Assembly: GCF_036311985.1 (NCBI RefSeq)
Contig: NZ_JAZDCJ010000029.1
Length of the DNA stretch: 64,000 nt
Reading direction: 5' to 3' (one strand)
Origin: JAZDCJ01 sp036311985
Lineage (GTDB): Bacteria; Actinomycetota; Actinomycetes; Actinomycetales; Micrococcaceae
Shown: piece after piece, positions 25,134-34,092 of the stretch
Numbering within the stretch: position 1 is the first letter of the stretch
How the letters are laid out: the number at the start of each line of letters is the position of its first letter
Position numbers and translations under genes: made by a program
Notes under the pieces: model-generated
Databases searched by the model: none
What the model was told of the DNA's origin: nothing
Seen by the model: only the letters and a program-made list of their open reading frames with translations

Positions 25134-26831
25134 ATGGGCCATATCGACGTCTCCGCCATCGACTACTTCCTCTCCGACGGGACGCAGCTGCTGAACGCGG
25201 TCTCCTTCAAGGTCGCCGACGGCAGCAAAACGGCCCTCATCGGCCCCAACGGGACGGGCAAGACGACGCTGTTCAAGATCATCGCGGGCGACCTCGCCGC
25301 CGATGCCGGCACGGTGGGGCGCTCCGGGACCATGGGCGTCATGCGCCAGTTCGTCGGCCAGGTCCGGGACGAGTCCACGGTGCGCGACCTCCTCGTCTCC
25401 GCCGCCCCGCCCGCGATCGCCGCGGCCGCCGCCGAGCTGGCCGCCGCGGAGGACGCGATGATCGCGGACCACGCCTCCCCCGAGGCCGAGGAGAAATCGC
25501 AGATGCGCTACGCGCAGGCCATCGTCGACTGGGGCGACGCCGGCGGCTACGAGCAGGAGACGGTGTGGGACGAGGTCTGCTCGGCGGCCCTCGGCGTTCC
25601 CTACGAGCGCGCCCAGCACCGGGCGGCCTCCACGCTCTCCGGCGGCGAGCAGAAGCGCCTTGTCCTCGAGGCGCTCTTCGCGGGCCCCGACGAGGTCCTT
25701 CTCCTCGACGAGCCGGACAACTACCTCGACGTTCCCGGCAAGCGCTGGCTCGAGTCCCAGCTGCGCGCCTCCCCCAAGTCCGTCCTGTTCATCAGCCACG
25801 ACCGCGAGCTGCTCAACCAGGCCGCGGAGCGGATCGTGACCCTCGAGCCGGGGATCAACGGCGCCTCGGCGTGGATCCACGGCGGCGGCTTCGGCAGCTA
25901 CGTCGGGGCCAGGGCCGACCGCAACGCCCGCTTCGAGGAGCTGCGCAAGCGCTGGGACGAGGAGCACGCCAAGCTCAAGGAGCTGGTGAACATGTACAAG
26001 AACAAGGCCGCGTTCCGTTCCGACATGGCCAACCGCTACCACGCCGCCCAGACGCGGCTCGCGAAGTTCCTCGAGGCCGGCCCGCCGGAGGCGCTGCCGA
26101 TCGAGCAGAACGTGAAGATGCGGCTGCGCGGCGGGCGCACGGCCAAGCGCGCCGTCGTCGCGCAGCGGCTCGAGCTGACCGGGCTCATGAAGCCCTTCTC
26201 GACGGAGATCTGGTTCGGCGACCGCGTCGGCGTCCTCGGCTCCAACGGCTCGGGAAAGTCCCACTTCCTGCGCCTGCTGGCCGCCGGCGGCACGGATCCG
26301 GAGCGGGAGCACCTGCCGGTGTCCGACGTCGTGCTGGCGCCCGTCCCGCACGAGGGGACGGTCAAGCTCGGCGCCCGGATCCGCCCCGGCTACTTCGCGC
26401 AGACCCACGTGCGCCCCGACCTGGCCGGCCGCAGCCTCCTGGACATCCTGCACCGCGGCGACGAGCACCGCTCGGGGCTGGGCCGCGAGGCGGCGTCCGG
26501 CGCCCTCGACGGCTACGGGCTCGCGGGCCAGGCGGAGCAGGCGTTCGACTCGCTCTCGGGCGGGCAGCAGGCGCGCTTCCAGATCCTCCTGCTGCAGCTC
26601 TCCGGCGCGACCCTGCTGCTGCTCGACGAGCCCACCGACAACCTCGACCTGCACTCCGGGGAGGCCCTCGAGCGGGCGATCGACGCCTTCGAGGGCACGG
26701 TGCTGGCGGTGACGCACGACCGCTGGTTCGCCAAGTCGTTCGACCGCTTCCTCGTGTTCGGCTCCGACGGGCGCGTCTACGAATCCGAGGAACCGGTCTG
26801 GGACGAGGCGCGGGTGCGCCGGGAGCGCTGA
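25134..26831 (+). CDS. ABC-F family ATP-binding protein
   Basis: A soluble protein with two fused ABC ATPase domains and no membrane segment; ABC-F proteins act on the ribosome in translation or in resistance to ribosome-targeting antibiotics. Domain 1 has Walker A GPNGTGKTT, signature LSGGEQKRL and Walker B VLLLDEPDNYLD. A basic linker follows (LKELVNMYKNKAAFRSDMANR), as expected for the interdomain arm. Domain 2 has GSNGSGKS, LSGGQQARF and LLLLDEPTDNLD. The 565-residue length fits EttA-like or resistance members, and the subgroup cannot be fixed by eye. AGGA lies nine bases before the ATG. Confidence 0.9.
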   Translation: MGHIDVSAIDYFLSDGTQLLNAVSFKVADGSKTALIGPNGTGKTTLFKIIAGDLAADAGTVGRSGTMGVMRQFVGQVRDESTVRDLLVSAAPPAIAAAAAELAAAEDAMIADHASPEAEEKSQMRYAQAIVDWGDAGGYEQETVWDEVCSAALGVPYERAQHRAASTLSGGEQKRLVLEALFAGPDEVLLLDEPDNYLDVPGKRWLESQLRASPKSVLFISHDRELLNQAAERIVTLEPGINGASAWIHGGGFGSYVGARADRNARFEELRKRWDEEHAKLKELVNMYKNKAAFRSDMANRYHAAQTRLAKFLEAGPPEALPIEQNVKMRLRGGRTAKRAVVAQRLELTGLMKPFSTEIWFGDRVGVLGSNGSGKSHFLRLLAAGGTDPEREHLPVSDVVLAPVPHEGTVKLGARIRPGYFAQTHVRPDLAGRSLLDILHRGDEHRSGLGREAASGALDGYGLAGQAEQAFDSLSGGQQARFQILLLQLSGATLLLLDEPTDNLDLHSGEALERAIDAFEGTVLAVTHDRWFAKSFDRFLVFGSDGRVYESEEPVWDEARVRRER

Positions 26832-26864
26832 CCCGGCAGGACGGGTACGACGCCGGGGCCCGCC

Positions 26865-28280
26865 TCAGCGGCCCGCGACCCGGTCGGCGACCCGCGCCAG
26901 GAGGGACGTCGGGCCCGCGGCCCCGGCCCGGGCCTCGCGGCGGTCGGCCCAGCGGTAGGCGGCGTAGAGCCCGTGCACGGCCGCGAAGCGCAGCGGCTCG
27001 GGCTCCCAACGGCGCTGCGGCCGGTTCACCCACGGCATCGCCGTGAGCTCCGTGGAGCGCCCGAGCACGAGGTCGGCCAGGGTGCGCCCGGCCAGGTAGC
27101 TCGCCGTGACGCCCGTGCCGACGTAGCCTCCGGCCGAACCCAGGCCCGTGCGCGGATCGTGCCGCACGGAGGCGTGCCAGTCCCGCGGCACGGCCAGGAC
27201 GCCGGACCACGAATGCTCGATCCGCGCGTCGGCGGCGTCGGGGAACATCCCGGCCAGCACGGAGGCCAGCTGCGCCGCCGTGCGCCCGGCCGTCACGCCG
27301 TCGGCGTCCACGCGCGAGCCGTAGCGGTAGGGGACGCCGCGGCCGCCGATCGCGATCCGCCCGTCGGCCGTGCGCTGCAGGTACACATACGCGTGGGCGA
27401 GGTCCTCCACCGTCTCGCAGCCCGCCCAGCCGATCCGCTCCCACACGTGGTCCGGGAGCGGCTCGGTGACGATCATCGAGGAGTTCATCGGCAGCCAGAG
27501 CCGGTGCAGTCCCTTCAGGTCGGCTGTGAACCCCTCCGTGGCGCGCAGCACGTGGCGCGCGGTGACGCGCCCGCGCCCGGTGAGCGCGGCAGGGAAGGAG
27601 GGCCCCGGCGTCGTCCTCCCGCCCGCGCCCGCCCCGACGATCTCCCGCACCGGCGTGTCCTCGTAGATCCTCACACCGAGCCGCTCGACGGCGTCCGCGA
27701 GGCCGCGCACGAGCCGTGCGGGCTGGATCCGGGCGCAGTGCGGGAGGTGGAGCGCGCCGAGGGCCCCGGAGATCCGCAGCCGCCCGGCGGTCTGTTCCGC
27801 ATCGAGACGGACGGCCCCGTCCTCCGGCCACCGGGCCTCCTCGCGCTCCAGCTCGTCGAGCCGGGCCAGCTGCGCCGGGTTGCGGGCCACGAGGAGCTCG
27901 CCGCCCTTGACGGCGTGCGCGTCGATCCCCTCCGCGGCGGCGGTCGCGATGACGTCGTCGACGGAGGCGTTGAGCAGCTCCTGGAAGCGGCCGGCGAGCG
28001 CGCGGCCGTGCGAGGCCGCGTAGCCGTTGCGGTCGCCCGTGATGGTGTTGGCGAGCCAGCCGCCGTTGCGCCCGGAGGCCCCGAAGCCGGCGAAGCGGGC
28101 CTCGAGCACGGCGACGTCGAGCGACGGATCGGCGCGCTTGAGGTGGTAGGCCGCCCAGAGGCCCGTGTAGCCGGCGCCGACGATCGCGACGTCGACGTCG
28201 AGATCCCCCGGAAGCGCCGGCCGCGGCGCGGGCAGGCCCGTCCCCGCGTACCAGAAGGACACCCGCCCGTGAGTGGTCAT
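26865..28280 (-). CDS. FAD-dependent amine/amino-acid oxidoreductase (DAO family)
   Basis: Oxidises an amine or amino acid with FAD. The 471-residue protein has an N-terminal Rossmann motif (VDVAIVGAGYTGLWAAYHL), then FAGFGASGRNGGW, which in gamma-glutamylputrescine oxidase-type enzymes carries the flavin contacts, and the C-terminal GGYVGTGVTASYLAGRTLADL. The substrate cannot be told: relatives use gamma-glutamylputrescine, glycine or sarcosine. No polyamine genes adjoin. It diverges from the DUF1697 gene with a 69-bp spacer. Confidence 0.8.
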   Translation of the reverse strand: MTTHGRVSFWYAGTGLPAPRPALPGDLDVDVAIVGAGYTGLWAAYHLKRADPSLDVAVLEARFAGFGASGRNGGWLANTITGDRNGYAASHGRALAGRFQELLNASVDDVIATAAAEGIDAHAVKGGELLVARNPAQLARLDELEREEARWPEDGAVRLDAEQTAGRLRISGALGALHLPHCARIQPARLVRGLADAVERLGVRIYEDTPVREIVGAGAGGRTTPGPSFPAALTGRGRVTARHVLRATEGFTADLKGLHRLWLPMNSSMIVTEPLPDHVWERIGWAGCETVEDLAHAYVYLQRTADGRIAIGGRGVPYRYGSRVDADGVTAGRTAAQLASVLAGMFPDAADARIEHSWSGVLAVPRDWHASVRHDPRTGLGSAGGYVGTGVTASYLAGRTLADLVLGRSTELTAMPWVNRPQRRWEPEPLRFAAVHGLYAAYRWADRREARAGAAGPTSLLARVADRVAGR

Positions 28281-28349
28281 GGCAGCAAGCTACCGCCGGG
28301 CGGGCGGCGCGTCCACGCGCGCCCGGGCCGGATGCGGCAGACTGGTGCC

Positions 28350-28913
28350 ATGTCCGCACCCGTGCAGCACCGCTACGCCGTCTTCCTGCGCGGCATCAAC
28401 GTCGGCGGCATCCGGATCAAGATGAAGGACCTCGCCGCCGCGCTCACCGCCGCCGGCTTCACCGGTGTCGCGACGTTCCTGGCCTCCGGCAACGTCGTGC
28501 TCGGCTCGGACGCCGATCCGGCCGACGGCGGCGCGGAACACGTGAAGTCCGCCGTGGAGTCCACCCTGCGGGAGGCCTTCGGCTACGAGGCGTGGGTCGT
28601 GGTGTTCACGCCCGGGGAACTGACGGAGATCGTCGACGGCTACCCCTTCGAGGCGCCGTCCGACGGCGTGCCGCACCACGACTACGCGGTCCTCACGACG
28701 GGCGAGGACGTGGCCGCGGCGCTGGCAGCCGAGATGGTGGAGCCCTCCCCCATCGAGCGCGTCGCGACCGGGCGCCTGGCGCTGTACTGGCAAGTGCCGA
28801 AGGGCGCCAGCCTGGAGACCGCGGTGGCCAGGGCCTCGGCGAAGTCGAAGCTCGCCACCCGGACCACGACGCGCAACCTCAAGACGCTGCGCAGGGTCCT
28901 CGCCGCCTGCTAG
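28350..28913 (+). CDS. DUF1697 family protein
   Basis: Function unknown. The 187-residue protein shows the DUF1697 pattern: YAVFLRGINVGG at the N-terminus, LAAALTAAGFTGVATFLASGNVVL, and the C-terminal TTRNLKTLRRVL. The ATG at 28350 places the family start correctly. Its stop TAG is read from the CTAG at 28910-28913, and the convergent MFS gene uses the same four bases for its own TAG stop. Confidence 0.85.
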   Translation: MSAPVQHRYAVFLRGINVGGIRIKMKDLAAALTAAGFTGVATFLASGNVVLGSDADPADGGAEHVKSAVESTLREAFGYEAWVVVFTPGELTEIVDGYPFEAPSDGVPHHDYAVLTTGEDVAAALAAEMVEPSPIERVATGRLALYWQVPKGASLETAVARASAKSKLATRTTTRNLKTLRRVLAAC

Positions 28914-30163
28914 CGCCGCGAGAGCGGGCCGTCCTCGATGCGGCGCGGGCCGTTGATCATCACGGCCCCGGCGAGCATCACGAGGATGCAGCCGCCGAGC
29001 ATCGCGAACGACGCCGCCCAGCCGCCCGTCGCGTCGTGGACGACGCCGAAGACGAGGGGGACCAGCGCGGCTCCGGCGTAGCCGAGACCCTGGCTGAAGC
29101 CGGAGAGCACGCCGGAGCCGTAGGTCGTGCGCGAGCGCAGGTTGACCATCAGCAGGGCGGTCGCGAACGTGCCCTGGCCGAGGCCGGAGAACGTCATCCA
29201 CACGAGCGTTCCCTCGAGCGGGGAGAAGAACAGCCCGGCGTGGCCGACGATCCAGCACGCCGTGAACAGGCCCACCGCGACGATCGGGTGGCGCAGCCGC
29301 GGGACCCACAGCGGGACGAGCAGGCTCACCGGGAGGCCGAGGATCGCGAAGTAGGCCAGCGCGCTGCCCGCCGTCCCGGCGTCGACGCCTTGGGAGGACA
29401 GGTACGGGGGCAGCCACGTGAAGTAGACGTAGGTCTGGGCCGAGTTCCCGGCCAGGAAGATGGCCAGCCCCCAGGCGACGGGGTGCTTCCACGGGTTGAG
29501 CCTGCTCCCCCGGGGCACGGGGACGGCGACGCCCGGGACTCCGGTGCCGCGTCCGGCGTCGTTCCCTTCCGCCCGGCGCTCGGCGCGGTCGCGGAGCAGC
29601 TGCACCGCCCAGGGGAAGAGGACGACGGCGGAGGCGAGGGTCCAGAACGTGATCGAGCCGCGCCAGCCGAACGCGCCCGCGAGAGGGACGGCGAACTGGG
29701 GGCTCATGGCCGTGCCGATCGCGAGCATCGTGACGTAGCCGGAGGTGACGACGCCGAGCCGGTCCGGGAAGTAGCGCTTGACGAGCGGCGGCAGCACGAC
29801 GTTGCCGATCCCGTAGCCGGCCATCGTGACGGCGGACAGTGCCAGGAAGGCCGGCACGGTGTCGACGAACGCGCGCGCCAGCTGGCCGGCCATCGCGAGG
29901 CCGACCGCGAGCAGGAGCGTGCGCTCGAGGCCGAACCGGGCGATGAGCCGGGGCGTGCCGAGGCCGGCGACCGCGAAGATGCCGGGCGCGAGCATGGCCA
30001 GGACGCCCGTCGTCGCGGACGTGAAGCCGAGCTCGGGGCCGATCTCGCCGAGCAGCGGGGGCACGGCGACGACGGCGGCCCGGAGGCTCAGCGCCATCAG
30101 CAGGATGCCGAGCAGCGCGCCGATGCGGCCACGCCATGGCCGGCGCGGGAGCGTGAACGCCAC
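28910..30163 (-). CDS. MFS transporter, CynX/NimT type
   Basis: A 417-residue membrane protein with 12 predicted helices, of the cyanate/nitroimidazole-type MFS group (first helix LLGILLMALSLRAAVVAVPPLLGEI). The substrate is unknown. It starts with GTG at 30163, three bases after the stop of the TetR gene, so the two are probably one operon with the repressor first. The central loop between helices 6 and 7 is basic and long (RDRAERRAEGNDAGRG). Confidence 0.85.
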   Translation of the reverse strand: MAFTLPRRPWRGRIGALLGILLMALSLRAAVVAVPPLLGEIGPELGFTSATTGVLAMLAPGIFAVAGLGTPRLIARFGLERTLLLAVGLAMAGQLARAFVDTVPAFLALSAVTMAGYGIGNVVLPPLVKRYFPDRLGVVTSGYVTMLAIGTAMSPQFAVPLAGAFGWRGSITFWTLASAVVLFPWAVQLLRDRAERRAEGNDAGRGTGVPGVAVPVPRGSRLNPWKHPVAWGLAIFLAGNSAQTYVYFTWLPPYLSSQGVDAGTAGSALAYFAILGLPVSLLVPLWVPRLRHPIVAVGLFTACWIVGHAGLFFSPLEGTLVWMTFSGLGQGTFATALLMVNLRSRTTYGSGVLSGFSQGLGYAGAALVPLVFGVVHDATGGWAASFAMLGGCILVMLAGAVMINGPRRIEDGPLSRR

Positions 30164-30166
30164 GGC

Positions 30167-30718
30167 TCAGCCGGCCTTGAGGCGGTCGACCTGGAGCAGG
30201 AGCTGCTCCATCGAGCCGCCGAAGCGGCTCGCGCTGGACTGCGGGTCCTCGGCGCCGGGCATGATGGCGTGGTAGTAGAGGCCTTCGCCGATCAGCATGA
30301 TGGCCGCGGCGGCGTGCGGGTCCCCCACCTCGTCGGCGATCAGGCCGAGCCACTGGCCGTGGACGCGCTCCAGCGCCTCGCGGGCCGGCTCGTGGTTGGC
30401 GGAGGCGAGGCGGACGACGGCGGCGAAGTAGGCGTCGAGCTCGGTCCCGACCAGGACGGAGCTGCGGACGAAGTGGCGGCTGGGGCCCTCGGCCGAGGTG
30501 GCCATGGATACGAGGTCCTCGTCGACGATCTCGAGCAGGCGCTGCACGACGCCGTCCGCGAGCGCGTCCTTGGACTTGAAGTGGTAGAGCAGGCCGCCCT
30601 TGGAGACGCCGGCCAGCTGGGCGGTGGCGTCCATCGTGGCACCGCGCTCCCCGTCCCGCCTGAGCAGGTCTCGGTACGCCTCGAGGATCTTCTCCCTGGC
30701 GGCTGGTGGTCGCGGCAT
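30167..30718 (-). CDS. TetR/AcrR-family regulator
   Basis: A 183-residue repressor. The N-terminal helix-turn-helix reads REKILEAYRDLLRRDG, then ATMDATAQLAGVSKGGLLYHFKSKDAL, a standard TetR pattern; the C-terminal part is the ligand domain. It is followed by an MFS gene on the same strand and diverges from a second one, and the 88-bp divergent spacer contains a clear inverted repeat (30775-30800) that is a likely operator. Both transporters are therefore likely targets. Ligand unknown. Confidence 0.9.
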   Translation of the reverse strand: MPRPPAAREKILEAYRDLLRRDGERGATMDATAQLAGVSKGGLLYHFKSKDALADGVVQRLLEIVDEDLVSMATSAEGPSRHFVRSSVLVGTELDAYFAAVVRLASANHEPAREALERVHGQWLGLIADEVGDPHAAAAIMLIGEGLYYHAIMPGAEDPQSSASRFGGSMEQLLLQVDRLKAG

Positions 30719-30774
30719 GAGTAGCACTCTAGCGCTTGGGGCTGTGGTGGAAGTCATCGGTGTGACGGCTCGCC

Positions 30775-30800
30775 AACTGAACCGTCCAGCCGGTACAGTT
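30775..30800. promoter_or_regulatory. Candidate TetR operator
   Basis: AACTGAACCG and CGGTACAGTT form a 10-bp-arm inverted repeat with 9 of 10 positions pairing and a six-base centre. It ends six bases before the ATG of the divergent MFS gene, so binding would block both promoter clearance and any leaderless start. The shape matches TetR-family sites; the link to the adjacent regulator is by position. Confidence 0.7.
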
Positions 30801-30806
30801 ATCGGC

Positions 30807-32423
30807 ATGGAACAGCTTGATCCCGTGCGCGGGGCCGCACCGCGCATCACCGCCTCGGCCACTTCCGCCACGGCCACCGCCGCCGCGCGCCGCTCCGCGG
30901 CCGGGACCACGACCGGCCGCGGAGCCGGCCCGGGCGCCGGCCGCCGCTGGGCGGCGCTGGCCGTGCTGATGTTCCCGGTCCTGCTCGTGGCCGTGGACAA
31001 CACGGTGCTGAGCTTCGCCGTTCCCGCGGTGTCGGCCGCGCTCGAGCCGAGCGCGCAGCAGCTGCTGTGGATCATCGACATCTACCCGCTGGTCCTGGCC
31101 GGACTCCTGGTGCCCATGGGGAGCCTGAGCGACCGGCTGGGGCGGCGCCGCATGCTCCTGATCGGGGGCGCCGGCTTCGCAGTGGTCTCCGCGGCGGCCG
31201 CGTTCGCGCCGCATGCCGAGGCGCTCATCGCCTCCCGTGCCTTGCTGGGCTTCTTCGGCGCCATGCTCATGCCGGCCACCCTGTCCCTGATCCGCAACAT
31301 CTTCGAGGACCCCTCCGAGCGCCGCACCGCGATCGCCGTCTGGGCCGCCGGCTTCTCCGGGGGCGCGGCGCTGGGGCCGATCCTGGGCGGGTGGCTCCTC
31401 GAGCACTTCTGGTGGGGCTCGGTGTTCCTCCTCGCCGTTCCGGTCCTGGTCCCGCTCCTGGTGCTCGGCCCGTTCCTGCTGCCCGAGTCCCGGGACCCGT
31501 CGCCCGGGCCCGTGGATCCCGTGAGCATCCTGCTGGCCACCATGACGCTGCTGCCGCTCGTCTACGGCATCAAGGCGGCCACGACGGCCGAATCGCCACT
31601 GGTTCCCGTCCTCGCCGCCGGGCTCGGTCTGGCCTGCGGCGCCGTGTTCGTCCGCCGCCAGCTCGCCCGCAGGAGCCCGATGCTGGACGTGAGGTTGTTC
31701 CGCAACCCCGTCTTCAGCGGGGCCCTCTCGGTGAACCTGCTGAGCGTGTTCGCGTTCGTCGGCTTCATCTACTTCCTGGCCCAGCACCTGCAGCTGATTG
31801 CGGGCCTGACGCCGATGCGGGCCGGGATGATGATGCTCCCGGGGCTCGGCCTGACGGTGCTGTTCGGATTCCTCGCGGTCCCCCTGGCCCGGCGGCTGCC
31901 CGTCTCGCGGCTCGTGGTCGCGGGGCTGGGGCTGAACGCGGTCGCCTACGGGATCGTACTGGCGTGGGGCCACACGGGTTCCGTCGTGGCGCTCATGGCG
32001 GCGTTCAGCGTGCTGGGCGCGGGCGTGGGCCTCGCGGAGACGCTCTCCAACGACATGGCCCTCTCGGCCGTTCCTGCCTCGAAGGCGGGCGCGGCGTCGG
32101 CGATCTCGGAAACCGCCTACGAGGTGGGCTCCGTGCTCGGGACGGCGGTGCTGGGAAGCATCCTCAATGCCGCCTACTCGCGCAACCTCGTCGTCCCGTC
32201 GATCGTGGAAGCGGGCGACGCGGACCGCGCCACGCAGACCCTCGGCGGCGCCCACCAGGTGGCCGGGGAGCTCGCGGCGCAGGAATCGGCCGCGGCCGCC
32301 CGCCTGCTGGAGTCCGCCGCCCACGCCTTCGACTCCGGCGTCACGATCACCGCCGGCATCGCGATCGTCGTGACGCTCGTCGCCGCCGTCGTGGTGTCCC
32401 GGGCGCTGCGCGGGAAGGCCTGA
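30807..32423 (+). CDS. MFS drug-efflux transporter, DHA2 (14-helix) type
   Basis: Probably exports a toxic compound with protons. The 538-residue protein has a basic, low-complexity leader of about 45 residues, then 14 helices. The DHA2 signatures are visible: VAVDNTVLSFAVPAVSAAL in helix 1, GSLSDRLGRRRML (motif A), and GGAALGPILGGWLLEH (motif C of antiporters). QacA/SmvA-like members pump quaternary amines; the substrate here is inferred only. The start lies six bases after a TetR-like operator. Confidence 0.88.
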   Translation: MEQLDPVRGAAPRITASATSATATAAARRSAAGTTTGRGAGPGAGRRWAALAVLMFPVLLVAVDNTVLSFAVPAVSAALEPSAQQLLWIIDIYPLVLAGLLVPMGSLSDRLGRRRMLLIGGAGFAVVSAAAAFAPHAEALIASRALLGFFGAMLMPATLSLIRNIFEDPSERRTAIAVWAAGFSGGAALGPILGGWLLEHFWWGSVFLLAVPVLVPLLVLGPFLLPESRDPSPGPVDPVSILLATMTLLPLVYGIKAATTAESPLVPVLAAGLGLACGAVFVRRQLARRSPMLDVRLFRNPVFSGALSVNLLSVFAFVGFIYFLAQHLQLIAGLTPMRAGMMMLPGLGLTVLFGFLAVPLARRLPVSRLVVAGLGLNAVAYGIVLAWGHTGSVVALMAAFSVLGAGVGLAETLSNDMALSAVPASKAGAASAISETAYEVGSVLGTAVLGSILNAAYSRNLVVPSIVEAGDADRATQTLGGAHQVAGELAAQESAAAARLLESAAHAFDSGVTITAGIAIVVTLVAAVVVSRALRGKA

Positions 32424-32451
32424 CCGGGAGGCCCGCTTCGCCACCCGCGGA

Positions 32452-33978
32452 CTACGCCGCACCGCGCCGGCGGCCATGCCGGGGCGTGATGTCGAGGACG
32501 AGGTCGGCGGGAAGTCCGTTCACCGGGGTCCCCGGCAGGGGCGGAGCCACCGAGGTCGTGGCGGGGCCGCCGGGCCTCGTCGTGACCACCGCGTGGCGCC
32601 CCGCCTCGGCCTCCGACACGGTCTCCTCGGACCATCCTTCGGCCTCCTTGTCGTAGTTGCAGGCCTCGCAGAGGCCCTGCCCGTTGTCGGTTGACGTCGC
32701 GCCACCGGCCGCAAAGGCCACGACGTGGTCGATGTGGCGGATCGGGGCGTCGCACCACGGCGTACGGCACGTGGCATCCCGCGTGGTGATGAACTTCTTC
32801 ATCAGCGTGGGGAACGCCCTGGCACGGGAGTCCATGGCCATGAGCTCTCCGGAGCCGGGAGCCGTGTACAGGCGCCGCAGCCAGACCCGGGCGGCCTTGT
32901 CGCCCGGAGGAGCATCGGGGGCCCCGGGCGGCTCGCCGCCGACGTCGCCATCGTCACCGTCCGCGTCGCCGTCGACGACCACTCCGGACGACCCGGGGAT
33001 GAACGTGCATCCCACCAGGGACCGTGCCCACTGGGCGGGAACGACGCCGTAGCCATTCAGTAAGGCCGGCTCGGCGTCCCCCTGGAACAGCGTCCTGTCG
33101 GTCATGACGAGTTGGATCTCGAGGTCGACCGGTGCCCGTGCGGGACGGCCGGTGACGCGTTCGACGAGCGTGTCGGCCATGATCTGCCCCCGGGAGCGGC
33201 GGTCGCCGGAGGCCCGGCACCGCTCGGCCTCCTGGGAGAGCGCCGCGACGACGGACACGCCGGCGGCGACCGGCAGCAGGGCCGTGACGTTGACCATCGT
33301 GTCGGGGGCGGGCCGCGAGGTCACGCGGCGCTCGGACTCGGCCTTCGCGGCCCGGGCCACGACCGAGTGCGGATCCAACGCCTGCGCCAGTTGCTGGGCC
33401 CGCGCCGCGAGGGCGCGGGGCCCGAGGCCGTCGACGCGAACCAGGTCCGAGCACATGTCCTCGTCGATGCGCCGGCGGTCGTCCAGCGCGAGGCAGGCGG
33501 TCTCCCGGGCCAGAAGCGTCGCTCCCCACTCGTCCAGAACGCCCTGGGACAACGCCCTGAGCGTGTGGGGCATCTCCGTCACGAGGATCTTGCCCAGACC
33601 GAGATGCCTCTTGCCCCGATGCGGGGACTCCCTGCGGGCGATCGCGAGCTGGGCTGCGACGCCCTGCCCCTGCCGCTCGGCCGGGACGCCCCGCGCGGCA
33701 CGGTCCGAGCGCACGACGTGGTCGAATCCGGCGGCGAGCCGGGCCTGTGCCGCGCAGGCCGCCGACTTGAGGACTTCGAGCTCCCTGAGCATCTCGAGCG
33801 CTTCGTCGGCCGAGTGGTCCGGCAGGCCGGAATCCGGGTCGAACAACGCGGCCGAGCCCACGAGCGCCGCAAAGGCCGCGACCCGACGGGCGCTCAACCG
33901 CAAGGCGGGTTCGGCAGGGGCACCGAGCATGTCTGGAACCGGCCCTCCCGGCGGCTCCAACATCGATTCTTCGAACAT
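32452..33978 (-). CDS. DUF222 and HNH-endonuclease domain protein
   Basis: A 508-residue protein of the actinobacterial DUF222-HNH group (mycobacterial REP13E12-like). The DUF222 region covers most of the N-terminal two thirds. The HNH motif is near residues 395-435: CRTPWCDAPIRHIDHVVAFA, then GGATSTDNGQGLCEACN, with the Cys pairs that hold zinc. An acidic insert (DGDADGDDGDVGG) lies before it. These genes are often multicopy, and their role is not established. The ATG at 33978 sits inside a LexA-like box (33971-33986), hinting at control by DNA damage. An upstream in-frame start at 34077 is less likely. Confidence 0.85.
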   Translation of the reverse strand: MFEESMLEPPGGPVPDMLGAPAEPALRLSARRVAAFAALVGSAALFDPDSGLPDHSADEALEMLRELEVLKSAACAAQARLAAGFDHVVRSDRAARGVPAERQGQGVAAQLAIARRESPHRGKRHLGLGKILVTEMPHTLRALSQGVLDEWGATLLARETACLALDDRRRIDEDMCSDLVRVDGLGPRALAARAQQLAQALDPHSVVARAAKAESERRVTSRPAPDTMVNVTALLPVAAGVSVVAALSQEAERCRASGDRRSRGQIMADTLVERVTGRPARAPVDLEIQLVMTDRTLFQGDAEPALLNGYGVVPAQWARSLVGCTFIPGSSGVVVDGDADGDDGDVGGEPPGAPDAPPGDKAARVWLRRLYTAPGSGELMAMDSRARAFPTLMKKFITTRDATCRTPWCDAPIRHIDHVVAFAAGGATSTDNGQGLCEACNYDKEAEGWSEETVSEAEAGRHAVVTTRPGGPATTSVAPPLPGTPVNGLPADLVLDITPRHGRRRGAA

Positions 33979-33986
33979 GTGTACTA
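33971..33986 (-). promoter_or_regulatory. LexA-like (SOS) box over the HNH start codon
   Basis: On the minus strand the sequence is TAGTAC, four bases, GTTCGA. The actinobacterial LexA site is TCGAAC, four bases, GTTCGA; 10 of 12 defined positions match, and the downstream half is perfect. The ATG of the HNH gene lies between the two halves. Prediction from consensus only. Confidence 0.5.
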
Positions 33987-34092
33987 CTCTACGGACGCGC
34001 CCCGACACTTTGCCCCGGCACCCCGGCCCCGTGGACAACCCCGCGGAATCCAGCGCTGTGGAGGGCGGCTCGCCCACGATCCACGCAACGCA

